A program made the position numbers and the translations under genes. The notes under the pieces are model-generated. The model was not told the DNA's origin. It saw only the letters and a program-made list of their open reading frames with translations, and ran no database searches. Below are positions 53,745 through 62,274 of a stretch of 64,000 bases of DNA, one piece after another; within the stretch, counting starts at the first letter, position 1; every line of letters begins with the position of its first letter. The stretch spans positions 62,001 to 126,000 of the forward strand of contig NZ_VMRJ01000003.1 of the NCBI RefSeq assembly GCF_007713685.1. Direction: 5' to 3'. Origin of the DNA: Hymenobacter setariae. GTDB taxonomy: Bacteria; Bacteroidota; Bacteroidia; Cytophagales; Hymenobacteraceae.

Positions 53745-53986
53745 AGAATTGGGTGGGAAAGCGCGAGTATGATAGGCTATAGCTGGATGAGCATAAGAAA
53801 AAGCATTATAAAACAAATATATATATTATTATATAAAATAAGTATTTTAGAAAGAAGTTATTGAGAACAAAGACAGGCCAGACAAGGACACGCTAGGTTA
53901 GAGCTTAGTGAAGCGCTTCTCAGCTTCGTAGTTTGGTCACACATATAGGTGAATCTTTGTAAACTTTTTAGTTTGCCCGCGTGCCT
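53745..53986. other. A/T-rich intergenic region
   Basis: About 240 bp with a strongly A/T-rich core (53810-53860, alternating ATATAT and ATTATATAAAATAAG). It contrasts with the GC-rich flanks. It probably holds the promoters of the two divergent genes. No gene or clear repeat found. A weak -7-like AATCTTTG lies at 53954-53961 before the permease. Confidence 0.5.
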
Positions 53987-55048
53987 ATGCTTTCTTTTCT
54001 CCTACGCCGCTTGGGCCAGGGCCTGCTAGTGCTGGTGGGCGTGGCCACGGTGGTGTTTTTCCTCTTCAATGTGCTGCCCGGTGACCCGGCCGCTCTATTG
54101 GCAGGCCAGCGCTCCGACGTAGGCACGCAGGCGGCCATCCGGGCCGACCTAGGGCTCGATGAGCCGCTGCCCAGCCGCCTGCTCGGCTACCTCAATGATG
54201 CCTCGCCGCTGGGTGTGCACCCGCGCGACTCGGCGGGGGTGGCGCGCTACGGCGGAGTAGCACTGCTGCCAGTGGGTGGCGAGCGCGCGCTAGTGCTGAA
54301 ATGGCCCTACCTGCGCCGCTCCTTTCAGAGCAACCAAGACGTACTGACGCTGCTGCTCAGCTACTTTCCGGGTACGCTGTGGCTGGCGCTGGCGGCCATG
54401 CTGCTGGCGGCGGTGGGCGGCGTGGCCCTAGGGGTAGCGGCGGCTTTGCGACCGCAGTCGTGGCTTGATAGGGCGCTGGTGACTACCTCAGTGCTGGGTA
54501 TTTCGGTGCCCTCGTTTGTGGCGGCCATCCTCATCGCGGTCACGTTTGGCTTCTATTGGAGCCACTGGACGGGCCTGAGTTTGACGGGCCAACTCTACGA
54601 AACCGACCCCTTCACCGGTGAAAGCCACTTGGTGCTGCGCAATTTGCTGCTACCGGCTGTGGCCCTAGGGGTGCGGCCGCTGGCCATTATTATGCAGCTC
54701 ACGCGCTCTAGCATGCTCGATGTATTGAGCCAAGATTACATCCGCACGGCGCGGGCTAAGGGCCTGAGTGCAGGCCGCACCGTGTGGCGCCACGCTCTGC
54801 GCAATGCACTCAACCCGGTGGTCACGGCCGTGTCGGGCTGGCTGGCCTCGCTGATGGCGGGCGCCTTCTTTATTGAGTATATCTTCAACTGGAAGGGCCT
54901 AGGCACCGTGACGCTACGGGCGGTCGAAAACCTTGACTTCCCAGTGGTAATGGGGGCCACGCTGTTTGTGGCGGCCATTTTTGTGCTGGTCAACATCGCC
55001 GTAGATATGCTATATGCCCTACTTGACCCTAGGGTGAAAATTAATTAG
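53987..55048 (+). CDS. ABC transporter permease (DppB/OppB type)
   Basis: 353 residues from ATG 53987 (a GTG two codons earlier is possible). The N-terminus LLRRLGQGLLVLVGVATVVF with FNVLPGDPAALLAG, and the C-terminal BPD_transp_1 domain with the EAA-like segment DYIRTARAKGLSAGRTVWRHALRNALNPVV, mark a peptide/nickel ABC permease. Six TM helices. A periplasmic insert of about 50 residues (about 70-115) is longer than in E. coli DppB. The partner permease, ATPases and binding protein are not in the window; such separated genes are common in Bacteroidetes. Confidence 0.9.
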   Translation: MLSFLLRRLGQGLLVLVGVATVVFFLFNVLPGDPAALLAGQRSDVGTQAAIRADLGLDEPLPSRLLGYLNDASPLGVHPRDSAGVARYGGVALLPVGGERALVLKWPYLRRSFQSNQDVLTLLLSYFPGTLWLALAAMLLAAVGGVALGVAAALRPQSWLDRALVTTSVLGISVPSFVAAILIAVTFGFYWSHWTGLSLTGQLYETDPFTGESHLVLRNLLLPAVALGVRPLAIIMQLTRSSMLDVLSQDYIRTARAKGLSAGRTVWRHALRNALNPVVTAVSGWLASLMAGAFFIEYIFNWKGLGTVTLRAVENLDFPVVMGATLFVAAIFVLVNIAVDMLYALLDPRVKIN

Positions 55049-55070
55049 TGCTTGATACTCGGAATGTTGC

Positions 55071-55175
55071 TTGTCATTGCGAGGAGGCACGACGAAGCAA
55101 TCTTTCCTTTACACCTTGCAGTCGTTTGCAGCCGACAAGGAAAGATTGCTTCGTCGTGCCTCCTCGCAATGACAA
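55071..55175. repeat. perfect 39-bp inverted repeat (GTCATTGCGAG family)
   Basis: Arms 55071-55109 and 55137-55175 are identical reverse complements over all 39 bp, separated by 27 bp. The arms contain GTCATTGCGAGGAGGCACGA, a word I recall from dispersed intergenic repeats in many bacteria. It lies between the permease stop and aroK start with no ORF inside. It could form a very stable RNA hairpin. The perfect match suggests recent insertion or active maintenance. Confidence 0.8.
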
Positions 55176-55211
55176 CCGAATTTATTAGTAAGCGCCACGC
55201 CTTAATACCCC

Positions 55212-55760
55212 TTGACTAACAACCTATACCTCATTGGCCTGCCGGGCTCGGGCAAAACCACTATTGGCCGCCGCCTAGCGGCGCACTACAAGCGGGAGTT
55301 TCGGGACCTAGACGTAGATATTGTAGCCCAGGCCGGGTGCACGATACCCGAAATCTTTGCGGCTGAGGGCGAGGTTGGCTTTCGGCAGCGCGAAGCCGAG
55401 GCGCTGCGTGCGGTGGCCACTCGCACTGGCCCGCCGCTGGTGCTGGCCACCGGGGGGGGCACACCCTGCTTTCATGAAAACCTAGAGGTGCTGCGCGATA
55501 CGGGCTTCACGCTGTGGCTCGATGTGCCGCTGCCCGAACTAGTGCGGCGCCTAGTGCGCGGCAGCAGTTCGCGCCCGCTTTTGGCGGGCACTGCGGCCCA
55601 AGAAAGCCCGGAAACTGCACTTTTTGAGCAGCTCAACCGAACCCTGGCGGCCCGGCAGCAGTTCTATAGCCAAGCTAACCTACGCCACGCGGGGGCTGCC
55701 TCTGTGGCGGCCATTACGGCGGCGCTGGCCAAGGCGGGCTTTCGCCCGAGCTTAACCTAA
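55212..55760 (+). CDS. aroK: shikimate kinase
   Basis: 182 residues. TTG start at 55212 (NNLYLIGLPGSGKTTIGRRL follows at once; no ATG available). Phosphorylates shikimate at O3 in aromatic amino acid synthesis. Walker A GLPGSGKTT at about 9-17, DLDVDIVAQAG with the shikimate-binding Asp, FRQREAEAL, and TGGGTPCF (shikimate binding). LID-type Arg in SSSRPLL. Length is normal. It stands alone between the repeat and the fatty acid hydroxylase gene. Confidence 0.92.
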   Translation: MTNNLYLIGLPGSGKTTIGRRLAAHYKREFRDLDVDIVAQAGCTIPEIFAAEGEVGFRQREAEALRAVATRTGPPLVLATGGGTPCFHENLEVLRDTGFTLWLDVPLPELVRRLVRGSSSRPLLAGTAAQESPETALFEQLNRTLAARQQFYSQANLRHAGAASVAAITAALAKAGFRPSLT

Positions 55761-55774
55761 ATCGCGGGCGGTCG

Positions 55775-55782
55775 TAAATTTG
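55775..55782 (+). promoter_or_regulatory. -7 promoter box TAAATTTG
   Basis: TAnnTTTG match 33 bp upstream of the fatty acid hydroxylase ATG. TTA at 55752-55754, 20 nt upstream, is one base off the -33 TTG. Confidence 0.45.
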
Positions 55783-55814
55783 CCGCTTAATTCTTGAATT
55801 TTATCAGCTTTCGT

Positions 55815-56477
55815 ATGGAGATGGACACAGTAACGGAGCAGCCTACTAAGCCGGCTGCCGCACCGGTTCGGCCCAAGCACAAAGGCTCGGCTCAGCTATT
55901 TAAAAACCCGGTGCTGGAGCGGCTTTCGCACACGCATATTGCGCTGCCAGTCAGCATTTTCGTTGCTACGGCCCTAGTGAGCCTGTACTATGGCATCACG
56001 CACGGCTTTGTGGCGGGCCTTTCGGGGCTGGGGCTGTTCCTAGGTGGGCTGCTGTTGTTCTCTCTCGTCGAATACTTGGTGCACCGCTACGTGTACCACA
56101 TTCCGGCCACTACGCCGGGGCGCGCTAAGTTTCAATACACCATGCACGGCGTGCACCACGAATATCCTAAAGACGAAACGCGGCTGGCTATGCCGCCCAT
56201 TCTGACGGTGTTTGTGGCTTCGCTGCTGTTCTTCATTTTCCGGTTTGTGTTTGGCAATTGGGCGTTTGGCATTCTGGCCGGTTTCACCTTTGGCTATGCC
56301 ATGTACCTGTTTGTGCACTATGCCATTCACGTGTATGCGCCACCGAAAAACTTCTTGAAGGTGTGGTGGACGCACCACGCCCAGCACCACTACCGCCAAG
56401 ATGAAGTGGCTTTTGGGGTGAGTAGCACCCTTTGGGACCACATTATCGGCACTATGCCCACCAAGCGCAATTCGTAA
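55815..56477 (+). CDS. sterol desaturase / fatty acid hydroxylase family protein
   Basis: 220 residues from ATG 55815 (an in-frame TTG at 55794 is possible). Four TM helices and the di-iron histidine clusters: HRYVYH, HGVHHEYP, HYAIHVY and HHAQHHYRQ. This is the fatty acid 2-hydroxylase (FA2H/Scs7) type. In Bacteroidetes such enzymes may hydroxylate sphingolipid or ornithine-lipid fatty acids; no sphingolipid gene is nearby, so the substrate is open. Strong terminator follows. Confidence 0.9.
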   Translation: MEMDTVTEQPTKPAAAPVRPKHKGSAQLFKNPVLERLSHTHIALPVSIFVATALVSLYYGITHGFVAGLSGLGLFLGGLLLFSLVEYLVHRYVYHIPATTPGRAKFQYTMHGVHHEYPKDETRLAMPPILTVFVASLLFFIFRFVFGNWAFGILAGFTFGYAMYLFVHYAIHVYAPPKNFLKVWWTHHAQHHYRQDEVAFGVSSTLWDHIIGTMPTKRNS

Positions 56478-56498
56478 AGGCTAGCTTGGCACCAGTAC

Positions 56499-56538
56499 AA
56501 AAAAGGCGCGGCCCCTAGGTAGGGGCCGCGCCTTTTTT
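56499..56538. terminator. strong bidirectional terminator
   Basis: Perfect 19-bp stem from AAAAAAGGCGCGGCCCCTA (56499-56517) and its complement at 56520-56538. A6 and T6 lie at the ends. It is between the fatty acid hydroxylase gene and the convergent small lipoprotein gene. Confidence 0.92.
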
Positions 56539-56561
56539 GCGTGCGTGGGTGAGGGCGTACC

Positions 56562-56750
56562 CTAGGCGCCCGTGTTCTTACCGCCGCCAAGCTTGGTAAC
56601 AAGCCAGAAGATGATGGCAACTACCACAAACACGCCAATGACACCCACCCAGATGCCGCCTTTAACGAGGTCGCCCGCGAGTTCGCAACCCGTGAGCGTG
56701 GTGGCCAGCGTAGCTAGCACAAAGAGTAGAGATAACCGAGAAGTAGTCAT
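56562..56750 (-). CDS. tiny lipoprotein/membrane protein
   Basis: 62 residues. Lipobox TTLTGC (Cys22), a short polar stretch, then a TM helix (GGIWVGVIGVFVVVAIIFWLV, about 31-51) and a Gly/Lys tail. Small Bacteroidetes proteins of this layout exist as I recall. Some carry misleading enzyme names. Function unknown. Convergent with the fatty acid hydroxylase gene. Confidence 0.65.
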   Translation of the reverse strand: MTTSRLSLLFVLATLATTLTGCELAGDLVKGGIWVGVIGVFVVVAIIFWLVTKLGGGKNTGA

Positions 56751-56822
56751 GGAGAGAAGTCAGAAGGTAAAGAGGACGGGCGCCACGGCTGTGGGCCCGG
56801 TATAGGGCAAGCTTACTCTTTC

Positions 56823-56857
56823 CGAGGGCAAAAGGTTGGGCGCTACCTTCGCCCTCG
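56823..56857. repeat. inverted repeat upstream of galK
   Basis: CGAGGGC (56823-56829) and GCCCTCG (56851-56857), with AGGT/ACCT nested inside, 62 bp before the galK start. It could be an operator or leader hairpin. A TACCTTCG, close to a -7 box, overlaps the right half. Confidence 0.35.
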
Positions 56858-56918
56858 CAGCCGCTGGTGCCTTGGCCGCAGCGGCCTTTCTTCTCTCCTT
56901 CGTTTAGCCGATTTTTGC

Positions 56919-58082
56919 ATGACTGCTTCTGCTCTCACCCAAGCTTTTACTCAGCATTTTGACGCGGCGCCCACCCTGCTGGTGCGCGCCCCCGGCCGCC
57001 TCAATCTCATCGGCGAGCACACCGACTATAACCAGGGTTTAGTGCTGCCGGGCGCCATTGCGCAGGCCGTGAGCTTCGCGCTGCGCCTCAATGGTACCGA
57101 TAAAATTAGGCTGCGGGCCCTGGACTTTGAAAAAAGCTACGAGGTAGCCGTGGCCGACATCAAACCGCTGGAGCAAGGACACTGGGCCAACTACCAGCTC
57201 GGCGTAGTGGCGGGCTTGGTGCAGCGTGGCGCCCAGATACCGGGCTTCGACTGCGCCTTTGGGGGCGATATTCCGTCGGGAGCGGGCCTCTCGTCGTCGG
57301 CCGCTGTGGAATGCGGTGTTGCCTGGGGTTTGAATAAAATGCTGGACCTAGGCCACGATACAATGGCTCTGGCTCTCATTGCGCAGCAGGCCGAGCATGA
57401 GTACGCCAAAGTGGAGTGCGGGCTTATGGACCAGTTTGCCAGTCTCTTTGGGCGCGCGGGGCACGTGGTGCGGCTCGACTGCCGCTCGCTGGAGTACGCT
57501 TATTTTCCGCTCGATACCACGGCCTGCCGCCTGGTGCTGTGCAACTCGGGCGTGAAGCACGCGCTGGCCGACAGCGAGTACAACACCCGCCGCCAGGAGT
57601 GTGCCGAAGGCGTGCGCATCATGGCCCAGAAAAACCCCGAAATCAAGTCGCTACGCTACGCCACGCTAGCCGACGTGGAGGCGTCGAAGGAGGAGATGGG
57701 CGACGTAATTGAGCGCCGCTGCCGCTACGTGATAGAGGAAAACGCCCGCGTTGAGAAAGTGACCAAAGACCTGGAGGCTGGCCGCGCCCTGCACGAGATA
57801 GGTGAGCTTATCTACGCCAGCCACAACGGCCTGCGCGACGACTACGAGGTGAGCTGCCCCGAGCTAGATGTGCTAGTAGAACTGGCCCACGAAGCGCCCG
57901 GCGCCTACGGTGCCCGCATGATGGGCGGCGGCTTTGGTGGCTGCACCATCAACCTAGTGGCCACCGACGAGGTCGATAACTTCGTGGCATTCATGACCAA
58001 AGGCTACCAAGACCGCCTGGGCCGGGAGCTAGAGAGCTACGTCACGACCCTGGCCGACGGGGTGGGCGAAATCTTTGCCTAG
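56919..58082 (+). CDS. galK: galactokinase
   Basis: 387 residues. Phosphorylates galactose at C1 (Leloir pathway). GHMP kinase motifs: APGRLNLIGEHTDYNQGLVL (substrate binding), IPSGAGLSSSAAVE (ATP-binding motif 2) and MMGGGFGGCTINLV (motif 3). CGLMDQFASLFG carries the catalytic Asp. Length as expected. galT and galM are not in the window. 5-FTHF cyclo-ligase follows within 10 bp, so they share a transcript. Confidence 0.95.
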   Translation: MTASALTQAFTQHFDAAPTLLVRAPGRLNLIGEHTDYNQGLVLPGAIAQAVSFALRLNGTDKIRLRALDFEKSYEVAVADIKPLEQGHWANYQLGVVAGLVQRGAQIPGFDCAFGGDIPSGAGLSSSAAVECGVAWGLNKMLDLGHDTMALALIAQQAEHEYAKVECGLMDQFASLFGRAGHVVRLDCRSLEYAYFPLDTTACRLVLCNSGVKHALADSEYNTRRQECAEGVRIMAQKNPEIKSLRYATLADVEASKEEMGDVIERRCRYVIEENARVEKVTKDLEAGRALHEIGELIYASHNGLRDDYEVSCPELDVLVELAHEAPGAYGARMMGGGFGGCTINLVATDEVDNFVAFMTKGYQDRLGRELESYVTTLADGVGEIFA

Positions 58083-58091
58083 GTGGCCGAT

Positions 58092-58679
58092 ATGCTCACG
58101 AAAGCAGCCTTGCGCCGCACCGCCCTGGCGCAGCGCAAGGCCCTGCCCGCCGCAGAAGTAGCCCGCCGCAGCGCCCAGTTGTGCGCGGGCTTTTTTCGGC
58201 AGTACTCGGTAGCGGAGTGGCGCTGGCTACACGTGTTTTTGCCTCTAGCGGCTAAGAATGAGCCAGATACTTGGGCTATTATTCACCAAATTTGGGCCGT
58301 AGAATCAGCGCCACGGCTCGCTGCGCCCGTAGTGCAGCCCGATGGCATTTCGCTGAAGCACTACGAGCTGACGCCCGCCACGCCACTCCTCTCCAACCGC
58401 TGGGGCATACCAGAGCCACAAGCCGCCCTAGGTGCTGAAGTACAGCCCACGCAACTAGATGCCGTGCTGGTGCCGCTGCTGGCCTGCGACCAGCGCGGCC
58501 ACCGCGTGGGCTACGGTGGCGGTTTCTACGACCGGTTTTTGGCGCAGTGCCAGCCCGGTACGCAGTTTATTGGGCTCAGTATTCTCGACGATGAGCCGCT
58601 AGCGGAAATAGCCGATGTGCTGCCGACCGATGTGCCGTTGACAGCCTGCATCACACCAGGAGGGGTGTGGAATTTTTGA
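58092..58679 (+). CDS. 5-formyltetrahydrofolate cyclo-ligase
   Basis: 195 residues from ATG 58092; a GTG at 58083 directly after the galK stop is an alternative. ATP-dependent conversion of 5-formyl-THF to methenyl-THF. Family features: N-terminal LRRTALAQRKALP, VLVPLLACDQRGHRVGYGGG with the FYDRFL motif, and DVPLTACITPGGV at the C-terminus. Length normal. The galK link is probably only positional. Confidence 0.9.
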   Translation: MLTKAALRRTALAQRKALPAAEVARRSAQLCAGFFRQYSVAEWRWLHVFLPLAAKNEPDTWAIIHQIWAVESAPRLAAPVVQPDGISLKHYELTPATPLLSNRWGIPEPQAALGAEVQPTQLDAVLVPLLACDQRGHRVGYGGGFYDRFLAQCQPGTQFIGLSILDDEPLAEIADVLPTDVPLTACITPGGVWNF

Positions 58680-58769
58680 GCGAAAAGCATCGGATGGATA
58701 GGCTTTGCCTTTGGTAGCGCTGCGAGGTAGCAGTGCGGGCGCAGCCAATCACCTTCCACCTTTTTCGCT

Positions 58770-59297
58770 ATGGCTGCCATCCAACAACCCACGCCCCAAG
58801 CCGGCAAGAAGCCACGTGTCCGCAAGCACAGCTTTCACCTCGACATGACGCCGATGGTGGACCTAGCCTTTCTGCTGTTGACATTCTTTATGCTCACCAC
58901 CACCTTTGCCAAGCCGCGGGTGATGCAGCTGACCATGCCAGTGCCCGATAAAAAGCAGCCTGCACTGGTAGCCAGCAAACGGGCCATGACCATTGTGCTC
59001 GGTAAGAACCATCAGCTGCATTATTATTTTGGCCTCTATGCGCCGGCCGACCCGACAGTGCCAGTACCCACGCTTCAGACTACCAGTTTTGGGGCGCAAG
59101 GTATTCGCCAAGCATTGCTCGCACGAAGAAGCCAACAGCCTAAACCGATTATTCTAATCAAGCCCAGCCCGCAAGCTACTTACCGCGATATGGTGGATAT
59201 TTTGGATGAGATGAATATCACGGACCAGGAGAAGTATGCGCTCACGGACTTCAGCGCCACCGACCGCCAGCTGCTAGAGGCTAACGGGCAGCAGTAG
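58770..59297 (+). CDS. ExbD/TolR-type biopolymer transport protein
   Basis: 175 residues. Single N-terminal TM helix (about 30-48) preceded by HSFHLDMTPMVDLAFLLL, where the Asp (MVD) is the proton-path residue of ExbD/TolR. A periplasmic domain follows, ending YRDMVDILDEMNI. Normally works with ExbB and TonB to energise outer-membrane transport. None of these partners is here, so it is an orphan copy. Its last 17 bp overlap the end of the convergent gene. Confidence 0.9.
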   Translation: MAAIQQPTPQAGKKPRVRKHSFHLDMTPMVDLAFLLLTFFMLTTTFAKPRVMQLTMPVPDKKQPALVASKRAMTIVLGKNHQLHYYFGLYAPADPTVPVPTLQTTSFGAQGIRQALLARRSQQPKPIILIKPSPQATYRDMVDILDEMNITDQEKYALTDFSATDRQLLEANGQQ

Positions 59298-59823
59298 GCC
59301 GCAGCAGCCGCACCGACTCGATACGAGCCTGGCCCCAAGGCGCGATGCTGACCTGCACGCGCACGGCGGGGCTAGTTTTGCCGAGGCGCAGGGGGCTGTC
59401 GCCGGGCACGTAGTAGCGCTCTAGGTTATAGCGCAAGCCTAGGGTGCGGGGAAAGACATCGGTGACCCAGCCGCGCAGTACAGCTTGGCCGGCCGCGGGG
59501 CGCGGGGCCGCGTCGTACACGCCCGCCACGGCGGCCAGACTATCGGCGCCAGTGTTTAAGAGCACATATACGCTCTGGCGGCGCTGCGGCGGGGTGGATA
59601 CACGCCAGGCCGTGAGCGGCGCTTCGGCGATGGTGTAGCGCAGGCGCACAAAGCTCTCATATTGCAGGCTGTGCAAATCGACGGGGCTGGTAGCTAGCGC
59701 AATATGCTGGCCGTAGGCCGTGGTAGCGTAGCCGGCGCCTGCCACACCCAGCACGTAAAGTAGCTGGGCCGCCACCAGCAGCCGCACTAGCATGCGGTGG
59801 GAAGGAGTGGAGCTAGTGGGCAT
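59281..59823 (-). CDS. GDYXXLXY-like membrane-anchored protein
   Basis: 180 residues. An N-terminal TM (LVRLLVAAQLLYVLGVAGAG) and a periplasmic beta-rich domain. The region YESFVRLRYTI is a degenerate match to the family's GDYxxLxY motif, and the C-terminal LERYYVPGDSPLRL fits its RYYVPEG-type segment. Genes of this family sit beside DUF2157/DUF4401 genes, as here. Function unknown. The start overlaps the stop of the DUF2157 gene by one base (TGATG), so they are translationally coupled. Confidence 0.75.
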   Translation of the reverse strand: MPTSSTPSHRMLVRLLVAAQLLYVLGVAGAGYATTAYGQHIALATSPVDLHSLQYESFVRLRYTIAEAPLTAWRVSTPPQRRQSVYVLLNTGADSLAAVAGVYDAAPRPAAGQAVLRGWVTDVFPRTLGLRYNLERYYVPGDSPLRLGKTSPAVRVQVSIAPWGQARIESVRLLRPTAAR

Positions 59824-61085
59824 CAGGCGGTGGGGCTTTGGTCGGAAGGAGTGGGTGGTGTGGCCGCCACGGTGGCTACACCAGCGGCGAGGCGCTGGGC
59901 ATTGCGGCGGCGCAAGTACCAGCTCATGCCCAGCAGCAGCACGCCCCCTATGAGGAAGAACAGCGACTTATCGAGAAACGCCCAGGTGAGCTTGAAGTAC
60001 GCCACCATAGTAGCTACCACGAATAGCACGGTACCTAGGGTAAGCTGCTCGGCCTCGCCCGAGCGGTGGGCGCGGGCCAGCACCGAGCCAGCGTGCGCGT
60101 ACAGCACTACTAGCGTGGCAATGGCCAGCGGCAGCCCGCCCGGCAGGTAGAAGCCCGGCAGCAGCAGCAGCCAGTCGGGCAGCGAGGCCAACCGGCCGCG
60201 CTGGCGCTTGCCCGCCACCGATAGCGCAAATACCGCCGCCAGGGCCCCTAGGTAGGCCAGCACCGGCGGGCGCAGCAGCCCCGCGTACTGGTCAGTTTCG
60301 CCAAACAAAGCCAAGCCAAGCGCAAATAAATAGGCCGCAATGAGCGGCGGCCCTTGCAGGGCACAGCTGGCCGGGCGCTCGGGGTGCCAGTCGCCGGCCG
60401 CGTATACGAGCATGGCCGGAATGAAAAACCAGGTGATTTTGGAGTGCGACAGCGCTACCCACAGTGCCGCTTGCCACAGCAGCCCGGTGGCCAGCACCGA
60501 GGCCACGATGGTATCGGGGCGCCGCCACCAGCGGTAGCCGCTGCCTAGCGCCACCAGCCCCATAGTGGCGTAGCTAAACAAGCCCAGTGCCTGCGTGCAA
60601 TACGTCTGAACTGCCGCCCCAATAATGATGGGCAGCAACACCAGCGTTTGGCTTTCATAGAGATAGCTCAGCAGCACCCCTACTACTACCCAAGCCAGTA
60701 GGCCACTCACGTCGTAGCCCACCAGTTGGTAGAGCTGGCTGGTCAGAATGATACTGACACCAAAAACTACTAGCCCTAGTCCGATTAAGCCGTGGCCCAC
60801 GCGCCGGTTGCCGCGCTTCAAGAAGTATTCGCCGCCCGCGTAGGTGGCTGCTAGGGTAGCCAGTAGCAGCCCTAGGCGCACCTGCGTGGGCAAGTTCTGC
60901 CAATTAGCGGCCACCACGCTGAGGGCGCTCAGCAGCAGCAGAATGCTACCTAGGAGCGGCAGCAAGCCCACCGCCTGCACCGCGTCGGGCGGGTAGCGGG
61001 CCAGTAGGCGCTGCTGCTGCTCGGCCGTGATGAGGCCTTCGGCGACCCAGGCAGGGCTTTCAGTTTCGAGGAATTTACGACTCAT
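59823..61085 (-). CDS. DUF2157 membrane protein
   Basis: 420 residues. The first ~45 residues are soluble (WVAEGLITAEQQQRLLARYP, DUF2157 N-terminus), then about 12 TM helices through to about 395. A Pro/Thr/Ser tail ends the protein. Function unknown; the family is often with GDYXXLXY and DUF4401 proteins. The ATG lies 11 bp inside the end of the zinc-ribbon gene and its stop overlaps the next start, so the three form a tight operon. Confidence 0.85.
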   Translation of the reverse strand: MSRKFLETESPAWVAEGLITAEQQQRLLARYPPDAVQAVGLLPLLGSILLLLSALSVVAANWQNLPTQVRLGLLLATLAATYAGGEYFLKRGNRRVGHGLIGLGLVVFGVSIILTSQLYQLVGYDVSGLLAWVVVGVLLSYLYESQTLVLLPIIIGAAVQTYCTQALGLFSYATMGLVALGSGYRWWRRPDTIVASVLATGLLWQAALWVALSHSKITWFFIPAMLVYAAGDWHPERPASCALQGPPLIAAYLFALGLALFGETDQYAGLLRPPVLAYLGALAAVFALSVAGKRQRGRLASLPDWLLLLPGFYLPGGLPLAIATLVVLYAHAGSVLARAHRSGEAEQLTLGTVLFVVATMVAYFKLTWAFLDKSLFFLIGGVLLLGMSWYLRRRNAQRLAAGVATVAATPPTPSDQSPTA

Positions 61086-61386
61086 TTGCCGCGCAACTTA
61101 CGGCAACGTGCGCGTGTGTAGCGGCCTCGGCATGCTGAGTTTCTTCTACTAGCTCCTCAACCAGGTCGTCGAGCCCGTGGTACCAGTCTACGTGCGGCGA
61201 CACGGCCCCACAGCCGCCAGCCGCGGCAGGGCACTGCGATATTTTCCAGCGGTACTGGCACTTGGGGCACACGGCGGCCGTCTCGAAGCTGTTCCAAACG
61301 TAGCCGCAGGTGCACTGCCAGTGCGCCCGGCCATCGGGCTCCCAATGGCAGCAGGGGCAATAAATCTCAACAGAATCGGAGGTCAT
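61075..61386 (-). CDS. zinc-ribbon protein
   Basis: 103 residues. Four Cys clusters: YCPCCHW (10-14), CTCGYVW (25-28), CPKCQYRW (40-43) and CPAAAGGCGA (52-59), enough for two zinc ribbons. The C-terminal half is acidic and helical (DDLVEELVEETQHAEAATHA). No DNA-binding domain is clear. It is the first gene of the DUF2157 operon, overlapping it by 11 bp; regulatory or metal-related role is a guess. Confidence 0.68.
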   Translation of the reverse strand: MTSDSVEIYCPCCHWEPDGRAHWQCTCGYVWNSFETAAVCPKCQYRWKISQCPAAAGGCGAVSPHVDWYHGLDDLVEELVEETQHAEAATHAHVAVSCAANES

Positions 61387-61516
61387 AGTTGCAAAAAATA
61401 AGGGTGAGTGCCTGGCGCCGGCTGCCGCGCGTGGGCAATAATCCTTATTTAACGCAGCCTGAGCGCTGAAGGTAGCCTTTTTTGCTTAAAATCAAAAATC
61501 GCGATACTTCACAGCC

Positions 61517-62260
61517 TCAACTAGCTTTTCGGGCCCGCGTCATTTCGCGCTTGCCGGGCGGGCCGGGTAGCTTTTCGGTGAGCCAGCCAGCGGCCCGCAG
61601 GTTGCGCCTAAACTGGCCCTGGGCGCAATAGCTCACCAACACCGCGCCGGGTGCGGCAGCGGCATAGAGCTTCGCAAAGACATCCTCCGTCCACAGCTCA
61701 GGCTGCTTTTCGGGGGCGAAGGCGTCGAAGTAAATGAGGTTATATCGGTTAATGGGTAAATCAGCATTCTGAATGGGCTGCTGAATTTTAGTCATACGCC
61801 TAACCTCGTCAAACTGGAATGACTCATCCCATCCCCAAGGGGCCGTGTGTAATTGTTCAAAGGCTGCTTTAAGGAAATTATTATTGTCCCACTGCGGCGC
61901 TAGCGCGGCTACTATGGCGAGTGGTAAAGGATTGGTTTCGTAGCCATCATAATCAATAATGGCTTGAGCTTCAACCGCTGCCTCTATCGTTAGTAATGCA
62001 TTAAGTCCGGTGCCCAATCCTATCTCTAGAATGCATACCGGCCCCTCATCTGGCTGCCCTAGGCCCGCAGCAAGTAAGGGCTGCAAGCCAGCTGCGATGA
62101 ACACGTGGCGCGACTCCTGCGCCGCACCGTGGTGCGAGTGGTAGTGCTCATTGAGCGCCGGTACGTAGAGGGTAGGCGAACCGTCGGCCGTGGTGCGGAC
62201 CTCTATTTTTGGGGCCTCGGCGGGCTGCTCCTGATTGGTTGCTGACTGATAATCGCTCAC
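61517..62260 (-). CDS. mnmD: tRNA 5-methylaminomethyl-2-thiouridine methyltransferase (MnmD)
   Basis: 247 residues with GTG start at 62260. SAM-dependent methyltransferase that finishes mnm5s2U34 in tRNA. Family features: TTADGSPTLYVPALNEHYHS at the N-terminus, ILEIGLGTGLNALLT (SAM loop I) and NLIYFDAFAPEKQPELWT. The C-terminus LVSYCAQGQFRRNLRAAGW and KLPGPPGKREMTRA also fits. It is the stand-alone MnmD without the MnmC oxidase half, as in other Bacteroidetes. The divergent thioesterase starts only 14 bp away. Confidence 0.92.
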   Translation of the reverse strand: MSDYQSATNQEQPAEAPKIEVRTTADGSPTLYVPALNEHYHSHHGAAQESRHVFIAAGLQPLLAAGLGQPDEGPVCILEIGLGTGLNALLTIEAAVEAQAIIDYDGYETNPLPLAIVAALAPQWDNNNFLKAAFEQLHTAPWGWDESFQFDEVRRMTKIQQPIQNADLPINRYNLIYFDAFAPEKQPELWTEDVFAKLYAAAAPGAVLVSYCAQGQFRRNLRAAGWLTEKLPGPPGKREMTRARKAS

Positions 62261-62274
62261 TGATACCTGAAAAT

